Below, in pieces: positions 51,278-61,275 of a stretch of 64,000 bases of DNA. The stretch is from Chryseobacterium gleum (GTDB lineage: Bacteria; Bacteroidota; Bacteroidia; Flavobacteriales_D; Crocinitomicaceae), in contig CAMAXI010000010.1 of the NCBI GenBank assembly GCA_945862165.1, positions 1-64,000 of the forward strand, read 5' to 3'. A program made the translations under genes and the position numbers. The notes under the pieces are model-generated. The model worked only from the letters and a program-made list of their open reading frames with translations. It did no database searches and had not been told where the DNA came from. Within the stretch, counting starts at the first letter, position 1, and every line of letters starts with the position of its first letter.

Positions 51278-52717
51278 TTGAAAAAAATTAAAGTTGTGGA
51301 ATACTTCATCTTTCTTATTAGTATCATCGGTTTTTCTACCCTTATAATTAAAACCCAAGCTTTTAAAACAGATGATGTTTCGCTAAAATTCATCGTATTA
51401 TCTTTTCTTTTTAAACTAATTTCAGGAATAGCACTTTGGTATATTTACACCTATTATTATTCAGATACATCTGTAAATGATATTTATAAATACTTTATAG
51501 ATGGTAAACAATTAGCGAACATCTTTAAAAACAATCCGTCTGACTTCATCGCCATTCTTCGAGGTAAAAACATTGAAAATCAACAAAATATTCTACTATT
51601 TAAAGAAATGATTTTTTGGGTTAAACCAAACTCCTACGGATTTTATAATGACAACCAAACAATTATTATACTATCCAGTTTTTTAAATTTAATATCAAAT
51701 AACAATCTGCTTATTGCAATTTTATACATGAGTTGTATTTCATTTACAGCAACATTTACATTGTATAAAACACTGTCCCCATATTTAGAATGGAAAAAAA
51801 TATTTTATCTAATATTATTTCTCTCTCCTTCTATTGCATTATGGACAACTGGATTACTTAAAGAAACAATCATTTTATGTTCACTGACCATTGTTATCTA
51901 TTTTACCGTAAAATTAATTACTAAAATAAATACTTTAAACATAGTTGGTTTTGTTGTAGGCCTTCTATTATTATTACTATCAAAACCTTACCTTTTTGGT
52001 TTTATACTACCATCGGTTTTATGTTTTGGCATTATAAAACTATTTAAAACAACACGTATTAAACTAGTGTTTTTCTCGACTTATGCATTTTTTTTAGTGT
52101 CATTTATAACATGGAGCTATACACACAATCCCGTTATTTACAATTTCAAAAACAAAACAGAAATAGAAAAAAGAAATGAATACAAACGGGTCAACCATAT
52201 TTCTTATGAAAAGAATGTACTTGGGAATAATTACAATATTCTAGAGATGTTACGCTTCAAGCAGGCTGATTATAAACATGAAGCAAGATTAGCAAAAGCA
52301 AAAAGTTTAATCTCCACAAAGAAATTGGATGGACAATTATCCAATTTCTTTGCGTGTCTGCCTTATGGGTTAAGCAACGGATTTGCAAGACCACATTTAT
52401 TAGAATTACATGCTTCAAAACTAATTTTACCCGCATTAGAAAACTTTTTATGTATAATACTTGTTTTGCTCATGGTTCTTTTTCCAAGAAAATTAAATAT
52501 TGAACAGCGATTTCTTGTATTTTACTTGGGTACTTTTATCGTCATTACTTTTATTTTTTTAGGATTATTAGTACCTGTAATAGGTAATTTAGTACGATAT
52601 AAAGCACCTTTATTACCACTATTGTTTTTTTGTTTGTTAACTCTAATTGACAAGTCGAAAGCTAACATATTTTATAAAAAAACGTTTCAACGTATTCAAA
52701 CCCTCTTTCAAAAATAA
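51278..52717 (+). CDS. Polytopic membrane protein A, putative GT-C-like glycosyltransferase/polymerase (TTG start)
   Basis: About 10 or more hydrophobic segments; YTYYYSDTSVNDIYKYFIDGKQL, FYNDNQTIIIL, ALWTTGLLKETIIL, VPVIGNLVRYKAPLLP; paralogous to the next ORF. Confidence 0.7.
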   Translation: MKKIKVVEYFIFLISIIGFSTLIIKTQAFKTDDVSLKFIVLSFLFKLISGIALWYIYTYYYSDTSVNDIYKYFIDGKQLANIFKNNPSDFIAILRGKNIENQQNILLFKEMIFWVKPNSYGFYNDNQTIIILSSFLNLISNNNLLIAILYMSCISFTATFTLYKTLSPYLEWKKIFYLILFLSPSIALWTTGLLKETIILCSLTIVIYFTVKLITKINTLNIVGFVVGLLLLLLSKPYLFGFILPSVLCFGIIKLFKTTRIKLVFFSTYAFFLVSFITWSYTHNPVIYNFKNKTEIEKRNEYKRVNHISYEKNVLGNNYNILEMLRFKQADYKHEARLAKAKSLISTKKLDGQLSNFFACLPYGLSNGFARPHLLELHASKLILPALENFLCIILVLLMVLFPRKLNIEQRFLVFYLGTFIVITFIFLGLLVPVIGNLVRYKAPLLPLLFFCLLTLIDKSKANIFYKKTFQRIQTLFQK

Positions 52718-52719
52718 AA

Positions 52720-54039
52720 ATGCATTCTATTTTAGAACTTTCCTGTGTCCTTTTCTATTATTCAATGCTATTATTGATCCTAAAAAAATGGTCTTTTTTT
52801 AAAAATTCAGGAATTCCATTCAAAACATTAGGTCTATTATTCACACTCAAATTTATTTTTGGATTAAGTCTCTATTTCATTTATACCTATTATTATACAG
52901 ACCGAAAAACAGCGGACATTTTTAAATATTTTGATGATGCAAAATATCTTTACGAAAATGTATATAAAATTTCACCAATCCAGTTTTGGAAAATAATCTT
53001 TGGAATTCAAAATCAATCCGCTGAAATACATAATTTATTAGTTAAAACGAATTATTGGTTCAAACCTTTTACAAGCAATGTTTTTAACGATAATACAACT
53101 ATAATTCGATTTAATGCAGTAATTTATCTTTTTTCTTTTGGTTGTTATCATGTACACACATTGGTATTATCAATGCTTTCATTTATAGGGTTAACTAGTA
53201 TTTTTAGAATATATAGTGAAAAATTTAGCACACGCAAAACAGAACTAATAATTGCCTGTTTTCTAATTCCTTCCTTATTGTTTTGGGGGTCAGGTGTATT
53301 AAAAGAAAGTATTTTATTATTTGGAATTGGCGTATTTCTTTTTGCTTTTACACGACTTATTTATACAAAAAACAAAAGCTTATACATTGGCATAATTGTT
53401 CTAACGATAGGTCTATTAGCAATTACAAAAACCTATGTGCTAATATTGTTGATTCCTAGTATATTTTCCTGGATTTTATCGCATTACACAAAGACAAAAA
53501 AAGTGGGATTAGTATTTATCTTATTTAATATTGGACTAATGATAATTGCTTTCAACGTAGGGAAAATTGATGCTAGACTTGACTTTCTATCGGACTTAAA
53601 ATACAAACAGAAAGATTTTATAAATGTTGCTAATTACACAAAAGCAGGCAGTACAATTCATGTAAAAGCGCTCACCAATTCTTCTTGGTCATTTGTAAAA
53701 ACGATGCCAGAAGCATTTATTAATGGGTTACTTCGCCCCACGATATTTGAAATAAAAAACGTGTTTTTTGCGTTCTCAGCATTTGAAAATTTCAGCATTT
53801 TAGTCCTTATTCTTCTTGTAATTCTATTTTTTAAAAAGCCGACTCGCGCGCAACTTCCATACCTCTATTTTGGCATCTACTTTAGTGTGTTATTATCGAT
53901 ACTAATCGGCTGGACAGTTCCTGTACTTGGGGCTATTGTAAGATATAAAATTCCCTGTTTACCATTTGCATTCAGTTCCTTATTACTTTGCATAGACTTT
54001 CCCAAATTAAAAAATTATCTTAAAAAACAGATACAATGA
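52720..54039 (+). CDS. Polytopic membrane protein B, paralogue of 51278-52717
   Basis: Collinear motifs YTYYYTDRKTADIFKYFDDAKYL, VFNDNTTIIRF, LFWGSGVLKESILL, VPVLGAIVRYKIPCLP. Confidence 0.72.
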   Translation: MHSILELSCVLFYYSMLLLILKKWSFFKNSGIPFKTLGLLFTLKFIFGLSLYFIYTYYYTDRKTADIFKYFDDAKYLYENVYKISPIQFWKIIFGIQNQSAEIHNLLVKTNYWFKPFTSNVFNDNTTIIRFNAVIYLFSFGCYHVHTLVLSMLSFIGLTSIFRIYSEKFSTRKTELIIACFLIPSLLFWGSGVLKESILLFGIGVFLFAFTRLIYTKNKSLYIGIIVLTIGLLAITKTYVLILLIPSIFSWILSHYTKTKKVGLVFILFNIGLMIIAFNVGKIDARLDFLSDLKYKQKDFINVANYTKAGSTIHVKALTNSSWSFVKTMPEAFINGLLRPTIFEIKNVFFAFSAFENFSILVLILLVILFFKKPTRAQLPYLYFGIYFSVLLSILIGWTVPVLGAIVRYKIPCLPFAFSSLLLCIDFPKLKNYLKKQIQ

Positions 54040-55076
54040 GACTAACAAACATGAATTATTTTATCCTTTGCCTAAGCGTTCTTCTAACTAGCTGTATGAA
54101 AGGTAAAAAAGTAGACCAATTGTTTCACAATGCATCGATTATTTGTTTAGATGATAATAACACCACAGGCGAAGCGATGGCAATAAAGAATGGAAAAATT
54201 GTTGAAATTGGTCCTGAACGCCAAATATTGAACAAGTATCGATCCGAAGAAACAATTGACGTTGAAGGAAGAGAAATAGTGCCAACTTTTTCGGATTGCA
54301 ACATGCATTTGGATTCAACAATAAAATTAAATACAACCATACTAGAAGAATTTGAAACACAAGAACTCGAACAAGGAATTATAGAAGTTTTTGTTCATGG
54401 AATAAGCTATAAACAACTCATTGAACTTGTCAAATTCTCTTCTAAAATGGAGGTATTATGGCACATTTATTTAATCCCCTCAAAACAGAATATTCAGTAT
54501 GTAAGAAGACTAAAAAAAATAAAAAATAAAAATCTTACGATAGCAGGATTCACGCTTTCAAACGAAGAAGAATCAACTGTTTTAGAAGCTTGTTCAATTG
54601 CTAAAAACAAGTTATTACAAATTGGTCTTGATTTCAAAAATGGGCAAAAAAACATACCAAAAATTATACAATCACTTCAAAGCCATAAACAAGATCATCG
54701 ATGGTTTGTATTCAATATCGATGAAAATCAAACTAATGCATTAAAATTATTAGAAGAAAATAATTTTTTTCTTTGTTTTAACGAAACAAATAGAGCTTCA
54801 CTTCCGATTTATACATTTGGTTCAGGAAGTACAAAGCATGGCTTATTAGATAGACTAAAAAAATATAGCCATTTAAATGGATTAGAATTATTAACAACCC
54901 TAAAATCAATAACAAATTGGGCGCAATATGTATCCTATTCGGAAAGAAAAAATGGAACACTTGAAAAAGGTAAAAATGCAAATTTTACAATTTTAGAAAC
55001 TCCTATTAATAATAGCGGTCCTATTTACGCAAACACAACTTTTTTGAACGGAAAAAAAATATATAGTATAGAATAA
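54036..55076 (+). CDS. Lipoprotein, shortened and degenerate YtcJ-like amidohydrolase homologue
   Basis: Lipobox LLTSC; VDQLFHNASIICLDD...MAIKNGKIVEIGPERQIL...IDVEGREIVPTFSDCNMHLD and C-terminal GTLEKGKNANFTILETP...TTFLNGKKIYSIE match amidohydrolase composite-domain halves. Confidence 0.7.
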   Translation: MRLTNMNYFILCLSVLLTSCMKGKKVDQLFHNASIICLDDNNTTGEAMAIKNGKIVEIGPERQILNKYRSEETIDVEGREIVPTFSDCNMHLDSTIKLNTTILEEFETQELEQGIIEVFVHGISYKQLIELVKFSSKMEVLWHIYLIPSKQNIQYVRRLKKIKNKNLTIAGFTLSNEEESTVLEACSIAKNKLLQIGLDFKNGQKNIPKIIQSLQSHKQDHRWFVFNIDENQTNALKLLEENNFFLCFNETNRASLPIYTFGSGSTKHGLLDRLKKYSHLNGLELLTTLKSITNWAQYVSYSERKNGTLEKGKNANFTILETPINNSGPIYANTTFLNGKKIYSIE

Positions 55077-55129
55077 CAAGCTATTATAAATAAAATAATT
55101 ATATTTATTTAAACCGTTAAATTAAAGTT

Positions 55130-56887
55130 ATGAAACGACTATTCGACATTCCTTACCATCAATTAAACAAGTTTCCGAAATCAGATATGTTTTCGACAAA
55201 AACAAATGGTATTTGGAATCCTATTTCTACAAAGGAATTTATGGAACTTGTTAGTAAAACAGCAAAAGGGTTAGTGGCTTTTGGAATAAATCCTGGGGAT
55301 AAAATTGGGATAATTTCAACAAATCGCTATGAATGGGATGCTTTTGATATAGCCGTATTACAAATTGGCGCTATTGTTGTTCCAATCTATCCAAATATTT
55401 CTTCGGAAGATTATAAATACATTTTTAATGATTCTAAAATCAATTTGTGTGTTGTTGGTGATACAACCCTTTTCAATAAGATAAACGAATTAAAATCTGA
55501 ATTACCAGCATTAGAACATTTATTTAGTTTTACAAAAGAAGACTCGATTCCGCATTGGACTGAATTACATATAAATGAATCAACCATTAGCGATACTATT
55601 ATCGAAGACAGGAAAGCTGGGATTCAAAATTCTGATTTAGCAACCATCATTTATACTTCAGGAACAACAGGAAATCCAAAAGGAGTAATGTTGTCCCATA
55701 ACAATATATTATCGAATGTTATCGCATGTATTGACCGTATGCCTTGTGACGAACACTCACGCGTACTAACCTTTCTACCTGTATGTCATGTGTATGAACG
55801 AATGTTACACTATTTATATATCTACATGGGTTGCTCCATCTATTTCGCGGAATCCATGGATACAATAGGAGAAAATATTAAAGAAGTAAAACCTCATATG
55901 TTTACCGCTGTTCCTAGATTAATTGAAAAGGTATATGACAAAATAATTTCAAAAGGTGAAGAATTAACCGGGATAAAAAGAAAATTATTTTTTTGGGCAG
56001 TAAAAATTGGCGATCAATACGATGTAGTAAATCGATCTTTTTGGTATAACATCAAACTTGCAGTTGCACGAAAATTGATTTTCTCTAAATGGCAAGAAGC
56101 ATTAGGTGGAAATACACGTGCAATCGTGTCCGGTAGTGCAGCATTACAACCAAAATTAGCTAGAATGTTTTTAGCTGCAAATATCACTATTCTAGAAGGA
56201 TATGGATTAACAGAGACATCTCCAGTAATATCTGTTAATTGTTTAAAAAATGGCATTCGAATCGGCACGGTTGGAACATTGATACATGATGTTCAAGTGA
56301 AAATTGCAGAAGATGGAGAAATATTAGTAAAAGGGCCAAATGTAATGATGGGTTACTACAATTTACCGGAAAAAACAGCGGAAGATATCGATAAAGAAGG
56401 TTGGTTTCATACTGGTGATATTGGTACTTTTGTTGAAGAGAAATTTTTAAAAATAACAGACCGTAAAAAAGAAATTTTTAAAACTTCAGGTGGAAAATAT
56501 ATTATCCCACAGGCAATGGAAAATAAATTCAAAGAATCTCGATTTATTGAACAAATAATGGTTGTAGGAGAAGGACAAAAATTTCCTGGTGCACTTATTA
56601 TTCCAAACTTTAACTACATAAAAGAATGGGCAAATAATAAGAAACTTCAAATAAAAGACAACTCGAATTCAGGCTTAATAAACAATCAAGAAATTCAAGC
56701 ACGAATTCAAGTAGAGGTAGATACGTTTAATCAACATTACGGTGGATTTGAACAAATTAAAAAATACACATTATTAGACCACGAATTTTCAGTAGAAGAA
56801 GGAGAATTGACACCTACTTTAAAATTAAAACGAAAAATAATACTTGCGAAATACGCTAAAGAAGTTGAACAAATTTATACCTATTAA
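55130..56887 (+). CDS. Long-chain fatty acid--CoA ligase (AMP-binding enzyme)
   Basis: TIIYTSGTTGNPKGVMLSHNN; LEGYGLTETSPVISVN; GWFHTGDIGTF; LKITDRKKEIFKTSGGKYI. Confidence 0.93.
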   Translation: MKRLFDIPYHQLNKFPKSDMFSTKTNGIWNPISTKEFMELVSKTAKGLVAFGINPGDKIGIISTNRYEWDAFDIAVLQIGAIVVPIYPNISSEDYKYIFNDSKINLCVVGDTTLFNKINELKSELPALEHLFSFTKEDSIPHWTELHINESTISDTIIEDRKAGIQNSDLATIIYTSGTTGNPKGVMLSHNNILSNVIACIDRMPCDEHSRVLTFLPVCHVYERMLHYLYIYMGCSIYFAESMDTIGENIKEVKPHMFTAVPRLIEKVYDKIISKGEELTGIKRKLFFWAVKIGDQYDVVNRSFWYNIKLAVARKLIFSKWQEALGGNTRAIVSGSAALQPKLARMFLAANITILEGYGLTETSPVISVNCLKNGIRIGTVGTLIHDVQVKIAEDGEILVKGPNVMMGYYNLPEKTAEDIDKEGWFHTGDIGTFVEEKFLKITDRKKEIFKTSGGKYIIPQAMENKFKESRFIEQIMVVGEGQKFPGALIIPNFNYIKEWANNKKLQIKDNSNSGLINNQEIQARIQVEVDTFNQHYGGFEQIKKYTLLDHEFSVEEGELTPTLKLKRKIILAKYAKEVEQIYTY

Positions 56888-56889
56888 AA

Positions 56890-57525
56890 ATGAATGGAGT
56901 TGAACTTATTTTCAAACACTTTACTGAACTTTCTGAAAAACAAAAAAATCAATTTTCTAAATTAGCAGAACTATATACTTTTTGGAATGAACAAATAAAT
57001 GTAATTTCAAGAAAAGATATGGATCATTTCTACGAAAGACATGTACTTCATTCACTTGCAATAGCAAAGATACAATCTTTTAAAGATGGTTCTCGCATTT
57101 TAGATATTGGAACAGGTGGTGGTTTTCCTGGAGTACCACTAGCAATCTTATTTCCAGAATGTAATTTTGTTTTAGTAGATTCTATCGGGAAAAAAATTAA
57201 AGTGGTTAATGAAGTTTGTGAAGCGCTTGATATTAAAAATGTAACTACCTACCACTCCAGAGCCGAGGAAATAAAAGAACAATTTGACTTTATAGTAAGT
57301 AGAGCTGTTACAGCTATGCCAGAATTCTTAAAATGGGTAAAGGGAAAATTTTTAAGCGAAAATAAAAATAAACTTAGAAACGGTATTTTGTACCTTAAAG
57401 GCGGTGATTTAACAGAAGAAATGAAGCCAATTAGACAAAAGCCAAAGTATAACAATATTACAAAGTTCTTTGATTATGAATTTTTCGAAACCAAAAAGGT
57501 AGTTTATTTAGATATGAATAAGTAA
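56890..57525 (+). CDS. rsmG: 16S rRNA (guanine(527)-N(7))-methyltransferase
   Basis: LYTFWNEQINVISRKDMDHFYERHVLHSLAI; ILDIGTGGGFPGVPLAILFPE; FIVSRAVTAMPEFL. Confidence 0.96.
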   Translation: MNGVELIFKHFTELSEKQKNQFSKLAELYTFWNEQINVISRKDMDHFYERHVLHSLAIAKIQSFKDGSRILDIGTGGGFPGVPLAILFPECNFVLVDSIGKKIKVVNEVCEALDIKNVTTYHSRAEEIKEQFDFIVSRAVTAMPEFLKWVKGKFLSENKNKLRNGILYLKGGDLTEEMKPIRQKPKYNNITKFFDYEFFETKKVVYLDMNK

Positions 57526-57534
57526 AAATATCTT

Positions 57535-58071
57535 TTAAAGCTTATACTTTTTAAAGAACACATCCCAATCCCAAATAAAGTTACTCATAACTTCATCCAT
57601 TCGCTTTAGAAACAATGGATTTGGTGCCTGCATACGCTTAAAATAATCATCCTGAAAATCATTCAGATTATATTTATGGAAAATTGCTTTTGACATGCCA
57701 TAAAGCATGTTTTTAGAAGGATGATTTACCCTAGAAATAAAATTTTTATAATCTTTAATCAAATTTTCGAAACTCGTTTCATCCATTGAAAAAATGGTAG
57801 CAAATTTTCGGTAAATTAGTTTCTCTACTCGAAAAGCTTGATCAGAATCAAAGCTCGATTCAAGTGTAACTAAATTACCAACAATTATGATTAAGGTAAA
57901 TTCAGAATTAGCTTCAGAAGTAATATTTGGTGTAGATTCAAACGCAGGATCTTCATTAATTAATAAAGCAACATCTTTAAATCCGTTATCAATTACTTCC
58001 AACAAACCATTAACAAAAATATTTGCTAATTGATTGTCTGTTAATTTACGTTTTAAAAATGAGCGTATCAT
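57535..58071 (-). CDS. Hypothetical protein (178 aa)
   Basis: Intact ORF with clear start, bounded by intergenic DNA; no family recognised. Confidence 0.65.
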   Translation of the reverse strand: MIRSFLKRKLTDNQLANIFVNGLLEVIDNGFKDVALLINEDPAFESTPNITSEANSEFTLIIIVGNLVTLESSFDSDQAFRVEKLIYRKFATIFSMDETSFENLIKDYKNFISRVNHPSKNMLYGMSKAIFHKYNLNDFQDDYFKRMQAPNPLFLKRMDEVMSNFIWDWDVFFKKYKL

Positions 58072-58311
58072 CCCTTAATAATCTAGTTAAAAACTAATAA
58101 ACACAAAATTACATTAAAAAAAGGGACTAAACGAATTCATAAAAACCGATTAATCAACAAGTTATTAACACATGTAAACAACTGATAATTAACATCATAA
58201 AAAATATATACTACACCAAAAACAAGTCTAAGATTAAATCCTAAAACCTAAAAATTGAATGAATATTATTAAATAAACAAAAAAAAGTATCTTTAAAGTA
58301 GAATTAAATCC

Positions 58312-59310
58312 GTGAAACTAAAAATTTACATATCAATCTTTTTAATCATCCCTATAATTGGTTATACACAAGATATACATTGGTCACAAACAAACGAAAA
58401 TGCACTTTATCAAAATCCCGCAAATAGTGGGTTTATGTCCGAAGATTATAGAATAACTTTAAGTACCAGAGATCAGTGGAGAAATGTTACAAAACCATTT
58501 CAGACACAAGCATTTACTTTTGATATGGTAAACAAATTCAATCGTAAATTAGCATATGGAGGAAGTATATTACACGATGTTACAGGCGATGGTATATTTA
58601 GAACAATTGAAGGACGTATAAATGTTGCGTATACTTTTCTTGAAGCTAAAAATCAAAAAGATAAACTTAGAATTGGTCTAGATATAGGTTGGAAAAATAA
58701 TCAAATGAACTTTTCCAACTACATGTTTGATAATCAATTTGATGGATTTATTTATTCTAGTTATATTGCAAGCAATGAAAAATATACTACACAACAAAAA
58801 TCAAATTTAAATGTAGGAACTGGTCTACTTTTCAATAAAGAAATTTCCGATAAATTTTCATTTGTTGTTGGGACTGCTATATTCAATATTAATAAACCAA
58901 ATCAAGGCTTTTATAATGATAATGTACCTCGATATAGAAGATTTAATAATTACATTCAAGGGATATGGTCGATAAACAATAAAATGAAAATTTATCCTAC
59001 TATCAATTTCACAAATCAAAATTCGTATTCAGAAATAATTATTGGCACTAAATGCACTATAAACCTGTCGAATACAAATAAGAAAAATGATCTCTTGTTT
59101 GGAATTTATTCCCGAAACAAAGACGCTTTATTAACGCAAATAGGTTTGAAAATAAACAGATTAACAACATCTATTAATTACGATGTGAATACTTCTAAAT
59201 TAGTAAAGGCCAGTAATGGAAGAGGTGCCTTAGAGATTAATATCCAATACCTTTGGTCGCGAAAACCAGAAAATAACTTAATGCATAAAAAATGTTTAGA
59301 TTATTTATAA
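58312..59310 (+). CDS. PorP/SprF family type IX secretion system membrane protein (GTG start)
   Basis: Signal peptide then QDIHWSQTNENALYQNPANSGFMSEDYRITLSTRDQWRNVTKPFQTQAFTFD, the PorP/SprF signature. Confidence 0.9.
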   Translation: MKLKIYISIFLIIPIIGYTQDIHWSQTNENALYQNPANSGFMSEDYRITLSTRDQWRNVTKPFQTQAFTFDMVNKFNRKLAYGGSILHDVTGDGIFRTIEGRINVAYTFLEAKNQKDKLRIGLDIGWKNNQMNFSNYMFDNQFDGFIYSSYIASNEKYTTQQKSNLNVGTGLLFNKEISDKFSFVVGTAIFNINKPNQGFYNDNVPRYRRFNNYIQGIWSINNKMKIYPTINFTNQNSYSEIIIGTKCTINLSNTNKKNDLLFGIYSRNKDALLTQIGLKINRLTTSINYDVNTSKLVKASNGRGALEINIQYLWSRKPENNLMHKKCLDYL

Positions 59311-61247
59311 TAGTACTTTTTTTAAATTTATCAATTGTTGTTTTAGGGCAAACAAGTAAACGCATATTAAAATACCGCGCGCAACAAAATATTGAACAAG
59401 AAGATTATATAGAAGCGGCAAAATATTATGACTCAATTGTCCAAAGAGATAGTACTGATTATCAAACATTACAAACATATTCGGAAATATTAATTAAAAC
59501 AAAGTATTTTGTTAAAGCCGATCTAATTTTAAAAAAAATAATCTCCTTATCGAATAAGCAAATAAATAAACAAAATCTATTATTACAACTCGCTTACGTA
59601 AACAAACAACTCGGAAAATATACGGAAGCATTAAATTATTTGAACAATTGTTCAAGCGAAATAAAAAAATCAAATGATTTAAAAGCATTAAACAAAGTAA
59701 CACGTGAAATAGAATCTTGTCAATGGGCAATGATGAACCTCACTGACACAGTAGAATATAGTATTCATAAAATACATGGTATTTCTAATGAAGATTCAGA
59801 ATTTGGCCATGCAGTGGTTGGTCCGCTTTTAATAGTAAGCGCCTTGAAATGCGAAAATTGCAATGACTCAATCGGATTTTCAAAAGAAGGATATACCAAT
59901 AAATTATATTCGATTTTAAAAGAAAATGGCAGTCAATTAAAAGAAATTAAATCCATTAACTCCAATATCAATCACAGTTCCAATGGTACTTTTTCTAGTG
60001 ATAAAAAGAAATTCTACTTCAGTTCTTGCGCTATTTTACCAGAAAATAAAAAATGTAAAATACTTGTAAGTAATTACATAAATGGCAGTTGGTCAACTCC
60101 TGACACCTTAAAAGGGGAAATTAATAGTAATGAATACGCTTATACAATGCCTGCATTTGCAAAAATACAAGGTAAGGATTATCTGTTTTTTTGCTCGGAT
60201 AATAAAAACAGTCAAGGTGGACTAGACATTTTTTATGGATCAATTAATCAAAACACGATTAAAGAAGTAAAACCAATAAATTATATTAACTCCATAGAAG
60301 ATGATATTGCTCCGTTTTATGATGACGCCACGTTAACCTTATATTTTTCTTCTATTTGGTTTAACGGATTCGGTGGATACGATTTACAGAAAACAAATTT
60401 CAAACCGAATAAAACAAGTAAAATTGAAAACCTAGGAATCCCTTTTAATAGTTCAAACAATGATACTTATTTGGTAAAAGATTCCATGAACTACTTCATC
60501 TCAAGTAACCGAAATCATGCATCTTTAAACAAGAATTGCTGTACAGATATATACCAATTAAAACCAAAATTTATTATTAATGAAACGATAAAAATAGACA
60601 CCACTTTTAATCGTTTGAAAGAGGTGACCAAAATTAATTCAGAAAAAAATATCGGAATATTAGAAAAACTAATACCAATATCACTCTACTTCCACAACGA
60701 TATTCCTAATCCAAAATCATCCGATTCGACTACTCATGTAAATTATTTAGAAACCTATGAAAATTATAACCAATTAAATACAGTTTATCAAACTAATTAT
60801 GGATCTGGATTAAAAGAAGAAAAGAAAAATATTGCCAAAATGGAAATAAATGAATTCTTCATCAACAATCTTCAAAAAGGCAAAAAAGATTTAGATGAAT
60901 TTTTAGATATTTTAGTGGAAGAACTTAAAAAAGGCGAGAAATTTGAACTAATATTTAAAGGTTACGCAAGTCCATTAGCTAAAAATGAGTATAACAAATT
61001 CCTGAGTAAACGCAGAATTAATTCTGTAAGAAATTACATAGCAATCTATAAAAATGGTATATTATTAAAATACTTAATCCCTGATATTAATAATACTACA
61101 GCTTTATCTTTCAAAGAGGAAAGTTTTGGAGAATTTTTATCCGATAAATTAGTTAGTGACAATCCAAATGACAAAAGAAATTCAATATATTCTAAAAAAG
61201 CAGCACTCGAACGAAAAGTAGAAATTATCGGATTTAGAATTCGATAA
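59292..61247 (+). CDS. OmpA family protein with TPR-like N-terminus and PD40-like beta-propeller (PorE-like layout)
   Basis: DYIEAAKYYDSIVQRDSTDYQTLQTYSEILIKT; YFSSCAILPENKKC, YFSSIWFNGFGGYDL; C-terminal FELIFKGYASPLAKNEYNKFLSKRRINSVRNYI. Confidence 0.82.
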   Translation: MFRLFIIVLFLNLSIVVLGQTSKRILKYRAQQNIEQEDYIEAAKYYDSIVQRDSTDYQTLQTYSEILIKTKYFVKADLILKKIISLSNKQINKQNLLLQLAYVNKQLGKYTEALNYLNNCSSEIKKSNDLKALNKVTREIESCQWAMMNLTDTVEYSIHKIHGISNEDSEFGHAVVGPLLIVSALKCENCNDSIGFSKEGYTNKLYSILKENGSQLKEIKSINSNINHSSNGTFSSDKKKFYFSSCAILPENKKCKILVSNYINGSWSTPDTLKGEINSNEYAYTMPAFAKIQGKDYLFFCSDNKNSQGGLDIFYGSINQNTIKEVKPINYINSIEDDIAPFYDDATLTLYFSSIWFNGFGGYDLQKTNFKPNKTSKIENLGIPFNSSNNDTYLVKDSMNYFISSNRNHASLNKNCCTDIYQLKPKFIINETIKIDTTFNRLKEVTKINSEKNIGILEKLIPISLYFHNDIPNPKSSDSTTHVNYLETYENYNQLNTVYQTNYGSGLKEEKKNIAKMEINEFFINNLQKGKKDLDEFLDILVEELKKGEKFELIFKGYASPLAKNEYNKFLSKRRINSVRNYIAIYKNGILLKYLIPDINNTTALSFKEESFGEFLSDKLVSDNPNDKRNSIYSKKAALERKVEIIGFRIR

Positions 61248-61275
61248 TCTTCCAACTTTTTCTATATTTATAATT

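Noticed and set aside
51241-51290. ATG at 51258 as start of the first membrane protein
   Set aside because: It reads ATG AAA AGT TCT TTC TAA, stopping after five codons; the TTG at 51278 is the better start.
58140-58200. Possible replication origin: TTATTAACA DnaA-box-like sequence near rsmG (gidB)
   Set aside because: Only one near-match (8 of 9 to TTATNCACA), and no dnaA, parAB or box cluster is visible; rsmG alone is not enough.
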